NCBI GenBank assembly: GCA_900547405.1
Contig: URGL01000008.1
Coordinates: 1 to 58,270, forward strand
DNA from: an uncultured Eubacteriales bacterium
GTDB taxonomy: Bacteria > Bacillota > Clostridia > Oscillospirales > Oscillospiraceae
DNA length: 58,270 bases
Reading direction: 5' to 3'
Of this stretch, positions 33,062 through 40,962 are shown in pieces. Every line of letters starts with the position of its first letter. Within the stretch, counting starts at the first letter, position 1. The translations under genes were made by a program, and so were the position numbers. The notes below the pieces were generated by a model. That model did not search any database, was not told the origin of the DNA, and saw only the letters and a program-made list of their open reading frames with translations.

Positions 33062-34594
33062 ATGGTTTCAGATAGAAAAAGCCCCCTTTTCCGGGGGATC
33101 ATTCTGCTTTTGCTGGGAGCTATGCTCCTGGGGCTTACCGGCTGCGAAAAGACCAGGGAAGAGAAGACCCTCTGCCTGGGGGTGGACGTGGCCAAGTACC
33201 AGGGCACCGTGAACTGGGAGAAGGTGGCCTCCGCCGGGGCGAAGTTCGCCATGGTCCGGTTGGGCTACCGCACGGCCCGGGATGGGGTCATCGTAGAGGA
33301 CAGCAACGCCCGCTATAACCTCCAGGAGGGCAGCAAGGCGGGGATCCCTATGGGGGGCTACTTCTTCTCCACCGCCGTCACCGCTGAGGAGGCGGAGGAG
33401 GAAGCGGTCTGGGTTGCCGATTTGGTAGCCAAGTATCCCATTACCTACCCCATCGTCTTCGACTGCGAGGGTTTTGACGATGAGGACAGCCGCCAGAACG
33501 GCATGACCGCCCAAGAGCGGACGGACGTGGCCCTGGCCTTCCTGAACAAGATCAAGAAGTTGGGCTACCGGGGCATGTTCTATGCCTCCGCCAGCGAGCT
33601 GACGGAGCGGTGGGAGACGGAGCGGATCCGGAAAAACTACAAGATCTGGGTGGCCCAGTATCCCCCTCAGCCTTATCCCGATACCCAGGCTCCGGACTAC
33701 GGCGGAGACTGGGATATGTGGCAGTATACCCGCAGCGCGAAAATTCCCGGCATTTCCACCGAGGTGGACCTGAATGTGGCGAAGTTCGCCTATAACGGCA
33801 TCGAACCCGCCAAGGACAAGGAAGCCCCCGAAGAGGTGGGCCCGGACCCTGAGGCCCTGATGGCCTTCCGGGATGTGTCGGAGACCGTCACCGCCAAGGA
33901 CCAGACCAATCTGCGCAATGTCCCCAGCCAGGGGGAGGACAGCACCGTCATCTATACCCTGCCAAACGGCGAGACTGTGGAGCGCACCGGCATCAGCGAC
34001 GCGGGCTGGTCCAGAGTGGTCCATGACGGACGTGTCCTCTATGCCGTGTCCAGCTATCTGACCACGGACCTGAACTATGTGCCCTCCGCGGCTGGCGATG
34101 GCAGCGGCCTGAAGACCCAGTTCGAGACCGTAGACGAGACCGTTACCCCAAAGGATGCGGTCAATCTGCGGACGCTGCCCTCGGTAGAAGACGAGGACAG
34201 CCAGGTCCTGGTCCAGCTGAAGCACGGGGAGACGGTGAAACGCACCGGCATCAGCGGCAACGGCTGGTCCCGGCTGGAGTGGGAGGGGAAGACCTGCTAC
34301 GCCGTGTCCAGCTACCTAGAGCAGTTGGGTTCCGATGGGAACGTTGTTGACAACGACTCCGACGACATCAAAACTCAGTTTGAGGATGTTGAGGACTATG
34401 TTACTCCCAAAGAAAAGGTGAACCTGCGGACTCTGCCCTCGGTGGAGGACCCTGACTGCAAAATCGCAGCCACCATTACCAGCGCCGATACCGTCAAGCG
34501 CACCGGCATCAACCGGGATGTGGGCTGGTCCAGGGTCGAGTACGAGGGACAGACTCTGTACTGTATCACCAGATATCTGAAAGAGGCGAAATAA
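33062..34594 (+). CDS. GH25 lysozyme-like lipoprotein with three SH3 repeats
   Basis: A 510-residue exported lipoprotein. Signal sequence with lipobox LTGC (Cys28). A glycoside hydrolase 25 domain runs from about residue 38 to 245, with the catalytic acidic residues in VDVAKYQG (Asp42) and FDCEGF (Asp134, Glu136). GH25 muramidases cleave peptidoglycan between N-acetylmuramic acid and N-acetylglucosamine. Three SH3-like repeats follow at about 271-337, 350-418 and 440-506, each with (A/P)KD/E-x-(T/V)-N-LR and a GWSR motif, typical wall-binding modules. Membrane-tethered; a wall-remodelling enzyme rather than a phage endolysin, since no holin or phage genes are near. Confidence 0.92.
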   Translation: MVSDRKSPLFRGIILLLLGAMLLGLTGCEKTREEKTLCLGVDVAKYQGTVNWEKVASAGAKFAMVRLGYRTARDGVIVEDSNARYNLQEGSKAGIPMGGYFFSTAVTAEEAEEEAVWVADLVAKYPITYPIVFDCEGFDDEDSRQNGMTAQERTDVALAFLNKIKKLGYRGMFYASASELTERWETERIRKNYKIWVAQYPPQPYPDTQAPDYGGDWDMWQYTRSAKIPGISTEVDLNVAKFAYNGIEPAKDKEAPEEVGPDPEALMAFRDVSETVTAKDQTNLRNVPSQGEDSTVIYTLPNGETVERTGISDAGWSRVVHDGRVLYAVSSYLTTDLNYVPSAAGDGSGLKTQFETVDETVTPKDAVNLRTLPSVEDEDSQVLVQLKHGETVKRTGISGNGWSRLEWEGKTCYAVSSYLEQLGSDGNVVDNDSDDIKTQFEDVEDYVTPKEKVNLRTLPSVEDPDCKIAATITSADTVKRTGINRDVGWSRVEYEGQTLYCITRYLKEAK

Positions 34595-34597
34595 TAG

Positions 34598-34626
34598 TTG
34601 ACCAACGGCGCTTTTTCGGTTATAAT
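34598..34626 (+). promoter_or_regulatory. rpmH promoter
   Basis: TTGACC (34598-34603), 17-bp spacer, perfect TATAAT (34621-34626). The leader is about 100 nt and contains a TGACC/GGTCA hairpin and a possible 15-residue cysteine-rich reading frame at 34635-34682. Confidence 0.8.
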
Positions 34627-34734
34627 GAGCAGGCATGACCATGAAGGTCAGTGTTACTATGCGTTGCTGCGGCTGCCTTTGAAAAGCAGCTGTCGAGCAT
34701 ATGATATTTTACAGATACAGGAGGTGTATCCCAA

Positions 34735-34869
34735 GTGAAGCGTACCTACCAGCCCAGCAACCGTCACCGTTCCAAGGTCCACGGTTTCCGCCAGAGAATG
34801 GCTAGCGCCAATGGCCGCAAGGTCCTGGCCCGCCGCCGCGCAAGAGGCCGCAAGGTTCTGTCCGCCTGA
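34735..34869 (+). CDS. rpmH: 50S ribosomal protein L34
   Basis: A 44-residue, very basic ribosomal protein: KRTYQPSNRHRSKVHGFRQR, then RRRARGRKVLSA. It is the standard L34 length and ending. The start is GTG at 34735, preceded by AGGAGGT about 8 nt upstream. It heads the conserved rpmH-rnpA-yidD-yidC-jag cluster. Confidence 0.97.
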   Translation: MKRTYQPSNRHRSKVHGFRQRMASANGRKVLARRRARGRKVLSA

Positions 34870-34923
34870 TGAGCTTTTTGTCTGGAATCAAGAAGATCAG
34901 CTCATAAGCGAAACGGGAGCTAA

Positions 34924-34960
34924 AGCGGGGTGAATGATCCATTCGCCCCGCTCCCTTTTT
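34924..34960 (+). terminator. Terminator/attenuator between rpmH and rnpA
   Basis: A 12-bp perfect stem, AGCGGGGTGAAT / ATTCGCCCCGCT (34924-34935 and 34941-34952), followed by CCCTTTTT. It would make L34 mRNA far more abundant than the rnpA-yidC message. Confidence 0.85.
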
Positions 34961-34978
34961 AAGGAGAAGAAACAATTC

Positions 34979-35323
34979 ATGAAGTTTTCCGGCAGTTTGA
35001 AATTTAACCACATCTTCCAGCGGCTTTACCACAGCCGTGGCGTTTCCGATGGCTACCTGGCCCTCTACGCCCGAAAAAACCGGACGGACAGAAACCGGGT
35101 GGGCATTACCGTCAGCAAGAAGCTGGGCCACGCTGTGGTCCGCAACCGGACGAGACGCCGCCTGCGAGAAATTTACCGGCTCCATGAGGACCGGTTCCTC
35201 CCGGGCTGCGATATTGTGGTGGTGGCCCGCAGTCGGGCGGTGGAGGCTCCCTTTGCCGATCTGACGGCAAGCTATCTGCGCTTGGCGGAAAAAGCCGGTA
35301 TCCTTCGGGAGGAAGCGAAATGA
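34979..35323 (+). CDS. rnpA: Ribonuclease P protein component
   Basis: A 114-residue protein subunit of RNase P, which trims the 5' leaders of tRNAs with its RNA partner. The conserved RNxxRR region is seen as VVRNRTRRRLREI, and AGCDIVVVARS follows. The ATG at 34979 has AAGGAG about 12 nt upstream, a little far. Overlaps yidD by 4 nt. Confidence 0.95.
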   Translation: MKFSGSLKFNHIFQRLYHSRGVSDGYLALYARKNRTDRNRVGITVSKKLGHAVVRNRTRRRLREIYRLHEDRFLPGCDIVVVARSRAVEAPFADLTASYLRLAEKAGILREEAK

Positions 35324-35532
35324 AGGCCCTTCTTCTGGCACTGATCCGTTTTTATCAGTCGAGCATCTCTCCCTGGTTCCCCGCCAGGTGCCGCTTTCGC
35401 CCCACCTGCTCCGCCTACGCCTACGAGGCCATCTCCAGATACGGCCCCTGGAAGGGCGGATACCTTGCTATCCGGCGGCTGCTGCGCTGCCATCCATTTT
35501 CCCACCGGGATATGTATGATCCCGTGCCTTAA
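35320..35532 (+). CDS. yidD: Membrane protein insertion efficiency factor YidD
   Basis: A 70-residue YidD with the full family signature: LIRFYQSSISPW, CRFRPTCSAYAYEAI, and RRLLRCHPFSHRDMYDPVP. YidD is a small membrane-associated helper for YidC-dependent insertion. It sits in its standard slot between rnpA and yidC. Confidence 0.96.
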   Translation: MKALLLALIRFYQSSISPWFPARCRFRPTCSAYAYEAISRYGPWKGGYLAIRRLLRCHPFSHRDMYDPVP

Positions 35533-35549
35533 CTCTAGGAGGAAAAGCC

Positions 35550-36803
35550 ATGATTTTAGCATTCCACCTCGCGGACATCATCCAGGTGCCCTTCGGCTAT
35601 CTGATGGAGGCCCTGTACCGGGTCACCGGTAACTACGGCTTCGCCCTGATGCTGTTCGCCGTTATCGTGCAGCTGGTGCTGCTGCCCATTACCGCTAAGT
35701 CCAAAAAGAGCATGATGAAGATGTCCCGTCTGACCCCCTTGGCCCAGGACATCCAGCGCCGGTATGCTGACGATCCCGCCCGGCAGAACCAGGCCATCCA
35801 GGAGCTTTATCAGAAGGAGGGCGTTTCCATGGGCGGCGGCTGCCTGTGGAGCTTTGTGCCCATGCTGCTGCTGCTGCCCCTGTACACCGTGGTCCGTCAG
35901 CCCATTGTGTATATGCTCCATGAAAATCTGGACGTAGCCAACCAGATTATTGAGGTCATCAAGCAGGCCCAGCCGGAGCTGTTTGCCGGCAACGCCTATT
36001 ACCATCAGATGATCGCCGCGCAATACATTCCCCAGTATGCCGAGGCAATCAAGGCTGCGATTCCCGCCATTGGCGAGACGGCTCTGGCAGGCATCAACTT
36101 CGGCTTCATCGGCATCGACCTGGGTGCCGTGCCCCAGTTCAATGTTTTTGCCGCTACCTGGGCCTGGAACTGGGCCCACATCGGCTCTCTGCTGATTGCT
36201 CTGGCCTCCGCCGGTTACCAGGTGGTGTCCATGCTCATCATGCAGAAGCAGAATGACTCTCTGGTTACCAACTCCGACGGCATCCAGGATAAGGAAACCG
36301 CCGAGAATTCCGCTGCCGCCCAGAGCAACAAGGTTATGATGTGGACCATGCCCCTGATGATGCTGTGGATCGGTTTCACCGTGCCCTGCGCATTGTCCCT
36401 GTATTGGTTCGTCGGCGGTGTGGTGCGGACTGTTGAGGATGTCTTCCTGAATAAGAAGTACCGGAAGGAATACGATGCCGAAGATGCCGAGCGCTTGAAG
36501 CGCCGCCTGGAGCAGGACCGGATCGAGGCCGAGAAGGAAAAGCTCCGTGCCCAGCGCCGCGCCGAAAATCCCGACGGCATTACCGAAAACACCAGCAAGA
36601 AGCGGCTGCAGAAGCAGCAGCGGGATGCCGAGGCTGCCCAGAAGGCTGCTGCCGCAAAGGAGTACGCTGCCAAGAAGGGAAAAGTAGTGGAAACCGAGGA
36701 AGAGGAGGAAAACAAGCCCCTCTCCGGCATTGCGGATCGCCCCTACTGCAAGGGCCGCGCCTATGATCCCAGCCGCTATGCTTCCGGCTCTAAGGAGGAT
36801 TAA
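35550..36803 (+). CDS. yidC: Membrane protein insertase YidC
   Basis: A 417-residue YidC/OxaA insertase of the Gram-positive short type. The 60KD_IMP core starts at about residue 25 with NYGFALMLFAVIVQLVLLP and continues to TVPCALSLYWFVGGVV near 290. It has five or six hydrophobic segments and an unusually long, charged C-terminal tail (about 300-417, rich in K, R, E, A) that probably binds ribosomes or RNA. There is no lipoprotein signal. AGGAGGAAAAGCC precedes the ATG. Confidence 0.95.
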   Translation: MILAFHLADIIQVPFGYLMEALYRVTGNYGFALMLFAVIVQLVLLPITAKSKKSMMKMSRLTPLAQDIQRRYADDPARQNQAIQELYQKEGVSMGGGCLWSFVPMLLLLPLYTVVRQPIVYMLHENLDVANQIIEVIKQAQPELFAGNAYYHQMIAAQYIPQYAEAIKAAIPAIGETALAGINFGFIGIDLGAVPQFNVFAATWAWNWAHIGSLLIALASAGYQVVSMLIMQKQNDSLVTNSDGIQDKETAENSAAAQSNKVMMWTMPLMMLWIGFTVPCALSLYWFVGGVVRTVEDVFLNKKYRKEYDAEDAERLKRRLEQDRIEAEKEKLRAQRRAENPDGITENTSKKRLQKQQRDAEAAQKAAAAKEYAAKKGKVVETEEEEENKPLSGIADRPYCKGRAYDPSRYASGSKED

Positions 36804-36806
36804 GCT

Positions 36807-37760
36807 ATGGAAAAGACACTTGTCACATCCGGCAAAACCATTGATCTCGCCATCGAGTCCGCCCTGGCCCAGCTGGGTCTGGATCGGGACAGCGTGTCTG
36901 TCCAGGTCCTGCAGCAGGCCAAAAGCGGTTTTCTGGGCTTCGGTGCCCAGCTTGCCAAGGTCCAGGTGACCTATGAAGCTCCCGACGAGGCCCCCCAGGC
37001 CCCAAAGGTGGCGCTGTCTTCTGCCTCCCGGAAGCCCAAGCCCGCTCCTGCCCCCAAGGCAGCTCCCGCAGCCCCCAAGGCGGAGGCGAAGCCTGAGGCT
37101 CCCAAGGCCGCACCTGCTGCTGAGGCGCCTAAGGCGGAAGAACCGAAGGCCGAGGCTGTGAAGGCTCCCCGGCCTGAGCGCACGGATCGTCCTGCCCGGG
37201 GTCCCAAGCCTCCCAGAGCCCCCCGGAACGATTACGCCAAGGAGCCCAGAGAACCCCGGGAACCCAAGGAGCTCAAAGAACCCAAGGTCTATGCTCCCGC
37301 ACCGGAAGGCTCTGTAGAGGAGAAGATCGAAGTCTTCCTGAAGGGCCTTCTGGAGCATATGGATTCCAAGGCCGTGCCTCACTGCTGGAAGGCAGGGGAC
37401 AACACCTACCAGGTGGATCTGACCGGCGAAGATCTGGGCTATCTCATCGGCCGTCGGGGCGACACCCTGGATGCCATCCAACACCTGTGCAACTATGCCG
37501 TGAACCGGGATGTAGAGGGTCATGTCCGGGTCAACGTTGATGCCGAGAGCTACCGGGAAAAGCGGGAGGACAGCCTTCGCCGCTACGCCCGGAAGAAGGC
37601 CCAGCAGGTCCTGAAAGCCCGCCGCCGCACCACCCTGGAGCCCATGAATGCCTATGAGCGCCACGTGATCCACGCGGCTCTCCAGGACATGGACAACATT
37701 ACCACCCACTCCACCGGTGTCGAACCCAACCGGTGCGTGGTGATTGAATACGTTCGGTAA
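36807..37760 (+). CDS. jag: RNA-binding protein Jag/KhpB (EloR)
   Basis: A 317-residue Jag protein. Jag_N covers about residues 1-55. A long low-complexity linker rich in A, P, K and E (about 58-165) follows. Then comes a KH domain with LGYLIGRRGDTLDAIQHL, and an R3H domain near the end (MNAYERHVIHAALQDM with the R-x3-H pair, then STGVEPNRCVVIEY). Jag/EloR proteins bind RNA with KhpA and influence cell elongation in Firmicutes. The linker is longer than usual. Only 3 nt separate it from yidC. Confidence 0.93.
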   Translation: MEKTLVTSGKTIDLAIESALAQLGLDRDSVSVQVLQQAKSGFLGFGAQLAKVQVTYEAPDEAPQAPKVALSSASRKPKPAPAPKAAPAAPKAEAKPEAPKAAPAAEAPKAEEPKAEAVKAPRPERTDRPARGPKPPRAPRNDYAKEPREPREPKELKEPKVYAPAPEGSVEEKIEVFLKGLLEHMDSKAVPHCWKAGDNTYQVDLTGEDLGYLIGRRGDTLDAIQHLCNYAVNRDVEGHVRVNVDAESYREKREDSLRRYARKKAQQVLKARRRTTLEPMNAYERHVIHAALQDMDNITTHSTGVEPNRCVVIEYVR

Positions 37761-37770
37761 GCAGCTTTTT

Positions 37771-37800
37771 GCGCCTCCCCATTGGCGGGGAGGCGCTTTT
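37771..37800 (+). terminator. Terminator of the rpmH-jag cluster
   Basis: GCGCCTCCCC / GGGGAGGCGC, a 10-bp stem (37771-37780 and 37787-37796) with a 6-nt loop, then TTTT. Confidence 0.9.
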
Positions 37801-37843
37801 CCACATTACTGCTCTCTGAAAAAAGCATATGGCGAATATGAGA

Positions 37844-37872
37844 TTGAATGCGGGCAGAAAATATGATACAAT
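37844..37872 (+). promoter_or_regulatory. Promoter of the DUF4160/DUF2442 pair
   Basis: TTGAAT (37844-37849), 17-bp spacer, TACAAT (37867-37872), about 25 nt before the DUF4160 ATG. Confidence 0.65.
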
Positions 37873-37896
37873 GTAAAAAGAAAAGGAGCTGGTCTT

Positions 37897-38157
37897 ATGC
37901 CGACAATATCGATGTTCCGTGGGATCAAGATCACTATGTACTGGTCTGACCATATGCCGCCTCATTTTCATGCCACCTACGGCGGAGAAGAGGTCATCGT
38001 GACCATAAAGGATTTGGAAGTGCTGGAAGGAACCTTTCCCAGCAAACAGCTGAAAATGCTGCTTGGCTGGGCAGCCATCCGGCAGGACCAGCTGATGGAT
38101 AACTGGGAGCTTGCGGTCAGAAGACAGGAACTCTTTGCTATTGAACCGCTGAAATAA
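37897..38157 (+). CDS. DUF4160 family protein
   Basis: An 86-residue protein with the DUF4160 core: MPTISMFRGIKITMYW, then HMPPHFHATYGGEE. The histidine pair in PPHFHA is the family hallmark. Such proteins are often encoded beside DUF2442 proteins, as here, and the pair is sometimes treated as a toxin-antitoxin-like module, though no activity is established that I know of. AAAGGAG precedes the ATG. Confidence 0.88.
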   Translation: MPTISMFRGIKITMYWSDHMPPHFHATYGGEEVIVTIKDLEVLEGTFPSKQLKMLLGWAAIRQDQLMDNWELAVRRQELFAIEPLK

Positions 38158-38191
38158 ACGCCGAATAGGGCCTGAGAAAGGATGTGTGACC

Positions 38192-38545
38192 ATGGGAAAA
38201 AATGTGGAATACTATTTGTCTAAGGGCTGCGACCTGAAAATGGCACAATATTTTGCCTCTGGTCGCAAGCGCATTACGGGGGTGGTCCCCAACGATGACT
38301 TTACGCTGACCCTTACCTTTGACAATGGAGAGAAGCGGCGGTACGATGTGGCACCGTTGCTTTGCGCCAATACTGTGTTTGCGCCTTTCCGGGAGCTGGC
38401 AAATTTCCGCAGGGTTTATCTGGACGAAAGTCATTGCGTGGCCTGGGATATTGACCCCAATGTGGACAGCAACATGGTGTGGAGCAACAAAGTTGACCTT
38501 TGCCCGGATGAATGCTATGTGGACAGTGTACCGGTTCGGAGTTAA
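38192..38545 (+). CDS. DUF2442 family protein
   Basis: A 117-residue protein. The C-terminal half fits DUF2442: RITGVVPNDDFTLTLTFDNGEKRRYDVAPLL, ending in WSNKVDLCPDECYVDSV. The N-terminal ~20 residues are unusual (MGKNVEYYLSKGCDLKMAQ). The start at ATG 38192 has AAAGGAT about 8 nt upstream; a GTG two codons earlier is in-frame but closer to it. Co-transcribed with DUF4160. Confidence 0.8.
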   Translation: MGKNVEYYLSKGCDLKMAQYFASGRKRITGVVPNDDFTLTLTFDNGEKRRYDVAPLLCANTVFAPFRELANFRRVYLDESHCVAWDIDPNVDSNMVWSNKVDLCPDECYVDSVPVRS

Positions 38546-38558
38546 GAGATAGCGAAGA

Positions 38559-39227
38559 ATGATGAAACAAATCCTTTTACTGGAAGACGATACGGCCTTG
38601 GGGCGGGGAATTCAACTGGCTCTGCAAGGGCCGGAGGCTCAGATGACCCTTGTGAACACCTTAGCCCAGGCCCGGGAGGCACTGGGGAAGGGCCGGTTTG
38701 ACTTGCTGCTTCTGGACGTGAATCTGCCGGACGGCAGCGGGCTGGAGCTATTGCGGCAGGTCCGGGGACAGGTGCCGGTGATTTTGCTGACGGCCAATGA
38801 TCTGGAGACGGATATCGTCACCGGGCTGGAATCCGGGGCGGAGGACTATATTACCAAGCCCTTTTCCCTGGCGGTATTACGGGCCCGGGTGAATGCCCAG
38901 CTGCGACGGGGGAAGCGGGATGCCCGGGTGGAGGTTGGACCCTTCGTGTTTGACTTCGACCGGATGGAATTCCGGAAGGACGGGAAGGCTCTGGAGCTCA
39001 GCAAGACGGAACAGAAGCTTCTGCGGCTGCTGGTGGAGAACCGGGGCCAGACCCTGGCCCGGGGGACCTTGGTAGACCGCATCTGGACCGACGGGGCGGA
39101 ATATGTGGACGAAAATGCCCTGTCCGTCACGGTCAAGCGCCTGAGGGGAAAACTGGAGGAGAACCCTTCGGCACCTCAATATCTCAAAACGGTGTACGGC
39201 ATTGGCTACACCTGGGCAGGTGGCTGA
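38559..39227 (+). CDS. Response regulator, OmpR family
   Basis: A 222-residue two-component regulator. Receiver domain (1-115): acidic pair LLEDD, phosphoacceptor in LLLDVNLPDG, conserved lysine in YITKPFS. Winged-helix output domain (about 128-222): LSKTEQKLLRLLVENRGQ and VDENALSVTVKRLRGKLE, ending in YGIGYTWAG. Starts with two ATGs; either is possible. With the kinase and ABC genes it resembles the BceRS-BceAB or VraRS-VraFG type of peptide-sensing system. Confidence 0.93.
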   Translation: MMKQILLLEDDTALGRGIQLALQGPEAQMTLVNTLAQAREALGKGRFDLLLLDVNLPDGSGLELLRQVRGQVPVILLTANDLETDIVTGLESGAEDYITKPFSLAVLRARVNAQLRRGKRDARVEVGPFVFDFDRMEFRKDGKALELSKTEQKLLRLLVENRGQTLARGTLVDRIWTDGAEYVDENALSVTVKRLRGKLEENPSAPQYLKTVYGIGYTWAGG

Positions 39228-39228
39228 T

Positions 39229-40125
39229 ATGGCAGGTTGGGGATACGCGGCTGTCATCGGCGCGGCGCTTTTGGCGGCGGCATTGGTCCTCTGGCAGCGC
39301 CGCCAGAGCCGGAAAATTCTGGAAAACCTGGGAAAAATGCTGGAGGCGGCCATGGAGGGAAACTTCACCGAGGACAGCTTCGACGAGAGCCTCCTTTCCG
39401 CACTGGAGAGCAGCTTTGCCCACTATCTCGCCGCCTCAACGGCCTCAGCACGGAAGGTGGATGCCGAAAAGGAGAAGCTGAAAGCCCTCATCGGGGACAT
39501 CTCCCACCAGACCAAAACGCCCATTGCCAATATTCTCCTCTATACCCAGCTGCTCAAAGAGCAGCCGGGGAATACGGACTGCCTGGAGGCCCTGGAGGGC
39601 CAGACCAAGAAGCTCCAAAGCCTCATTGACGCCCTGGTGAAAACCTCCCGATTGGAAACCGGCGTCATTGCCCTGCACCCGGGGCCGGGAGAACTGTGGT
39701 CGGTCATGACCTCCGCCGTGTCTCAGCTGAGACCCAAGGCGGAAGAAAAGGGCGTCCGTATTACCTTGGAGCATGGGGGAGCCAACGCGGTTTTTGATCC
39801 CAAGTGGACAGAAGAGGCCCTGTATAATCTACTGGACAACGCCGTGAAGTACACTCCCTCCAGTGGAAGGGTCAGCGTCACAGCGGTTGTCTATCCTATG
39901 TTCTCCGCGGTCCTGGTTCAGGACACCGGCCCGGGGATCGCCGAGGAAGAGCAGCCCAAGATCTTCCAGCGGTTCTATCGAGGAACAGCCTACCGGGAGC
40001 AGGAGGGTGTGGGCATTGGATTGTACCTGGTCCGGCAGATCGCCGAGGGCCAGGGGGGCTTTGTCAAGGTCCGGTCTCAACCGGGCCAGGGAAGTACCTT
40101 CTCCCTCTATCTGCCAAGAAAATAG
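39229..40125 (+). CDS. Sensor histidine kinase
   Basis: A 298-residue kinase with only one obvious membrane helix (about residues 7-25) and no extracellular sensor domain. The phosphoacceptor helix has ISHQTKTPIANILLYTQLL (His near 104). The ATPase domain has LLDNAVKYTP, QDTGPGI and GVGIGLYLV. An intramembrane-sensing design of this kind often takes its signal from a neighbouring ABC permease, which is encoded just downstream. Starts 2 nt after the regulator stop. Confidence 0.92.
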   Translation: MAGWGYAAVIGAALLAAALVLWQRRQSRKILENLGKMLEAAMEGNFTEDSFDESLLSALESSFAHYLAASTASARKVDAEKEKLKALIGDISHQTKTPIANILLYTQLLKEQPGNTDCLEALEGQTKKLQSLIDALVKTSRLETGVIALHPGPGELWSVMTSAVSQLRPKAEEKGVRITLEHGGANAVFDPKWTEEALYNLLDNAVKYTPSSGRVSVTAVVYPMFSAVLVQDTGPGIAEEEQPKIFQRFYRGTAYREQEGVGIGLYLVRQIAEGQGGFVKVRSQPGQGSTFSLYLPRK

Positions 40126-40182
40126 AATCTTTCCATTCTGTTAGATTGCGGACAGGCTGTGGAAAGATTGTTGCCGTATAAC

Positions 40183-40260
40183 GGTTGTTAAGAAAAGCTG
40201 TCATTGCGATCCGGTGACCGATGTCACCGATATGGCAATCTCACGGCATTCTTAACAACC
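40183..40260. repeat. 78-bp MITE-like element containing a family 1 repeat unit (copy C)
   Basis: Exact 12-bp terminal inverted repeats, GGTTGTTAAGAA (40183-40194) and TTCTTAACAACC (40249-40260), enclose TGTCATTGCGA, a GGTGACCGATGTCACC hairpin and ATGGCAATCTC. This is the single-arm form of the repeats at 18815, 25880 and 56339. Lies between the kinase and the ABC genes. Confidence 0.75.
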
Positions 40261-40281
40261 TTTTCTTTTTGGAGGCTACTT

Positions 40282-40962
40282 ATGAGCATTTTGGAAACCA
40301 AAGACCTGCGGAAGGTCTACGGAACCGGGGACACGGCGGTCAGGGCCCTGGACGGCGTGGACCTGACGATAGAGCATGGGGAATTTGTGGCCATTGTGGG
40401 GACCTCCGGCTCCGGAAAGTCCACCCTGCTGCATATGCTGGGCGGACTGGACCGGCCCACCTCCGGCAGTGTTTTTGTAGATGGGAAGGACATCTTCTCT
40501 TTCAAGGACGAGGCCCTGACCATCTTCCGCCGCCGGAAGATCGGCTTTGTGTTCCAGAGCTACAACCTGATACCGGTGCTGAACGTGCAGGAGAATATCG
40601 TCCTGCCCATCCAGCTGGATGGGCGGCGGGTGGACAAGGCCTTTGTCCGGCAGATCGTAAGAACACTGGGCCTGGAGGAGCGGCTGGAGGCCCTGCCCAG
40701 CCAGCTCTCCGGCGGCCAGCAGCAGCGGGTGGCCATCGCCCGGGCCCTGGCGACAGCACCGGCCATTATCCTGGCGGACGAGCCAACGGGGAACCTGGAC
40801 TCCCGTACCTCTCAGGATGTGCTGGGACTGCTGAAAATCACCAGCCAGAAATTCTCCCAGACCATCGTCATGATCACCCACAACGAGGAGATCGCCCAGA
40901 TGGCGGACCGGATCCTACGCATTGAGGATGGACGCATTGTTTCCGGGAGGGACCGGGCATGA
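40282..40962 (+). CDS. ABC transporter ATP-binding protein, MacB/BceA type
   Basis: A 226-residue ATPase. Walker A GTSGSGKST (residues 40-48), signature LSGGQQQR, Walker B ILADEPTGNLD, and a histidine switch in ITHNEE. The short length and TGNLD pattern put it in the MacB/LolD/BceA group. The start at 40282 has GGAGG about 9 nt upstream; the long upstream frame would run through the MITE-like element. Overlaps the permease gene by 4 nt. Confidence 0.95.
   Translation: MSILETKDLRKVYGTGDTAVRALDGVDLTIEHGEFVAIVGTSGSGKSTLLHMLGGLDRPTSGSVFVDGKDIFSFKDEALTIFRRRKIGFVFQSYNLIPVLNVQENIVLPIQLDGRRVDKAFVRQIVRTLGLEERLEALPSQLSGGQQQRVAIARALATAPAIILADEPTGNLDSRTSQDVLGLLKITSQKFSQTIVMITHNEEIAQMADRILRIEDGRIVSGRDRA

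Noticed and set aside
33062..34594. GH25 protein as phage endolysin
   Set aside because: It has a lipoprotein signal and no phage genes around it.
34594..34735. Chromosome origin next to rpmH
   Set aside because: No dnaA gene, no TTATCCACA-type boxes and no AT-rich cluster in the gap.
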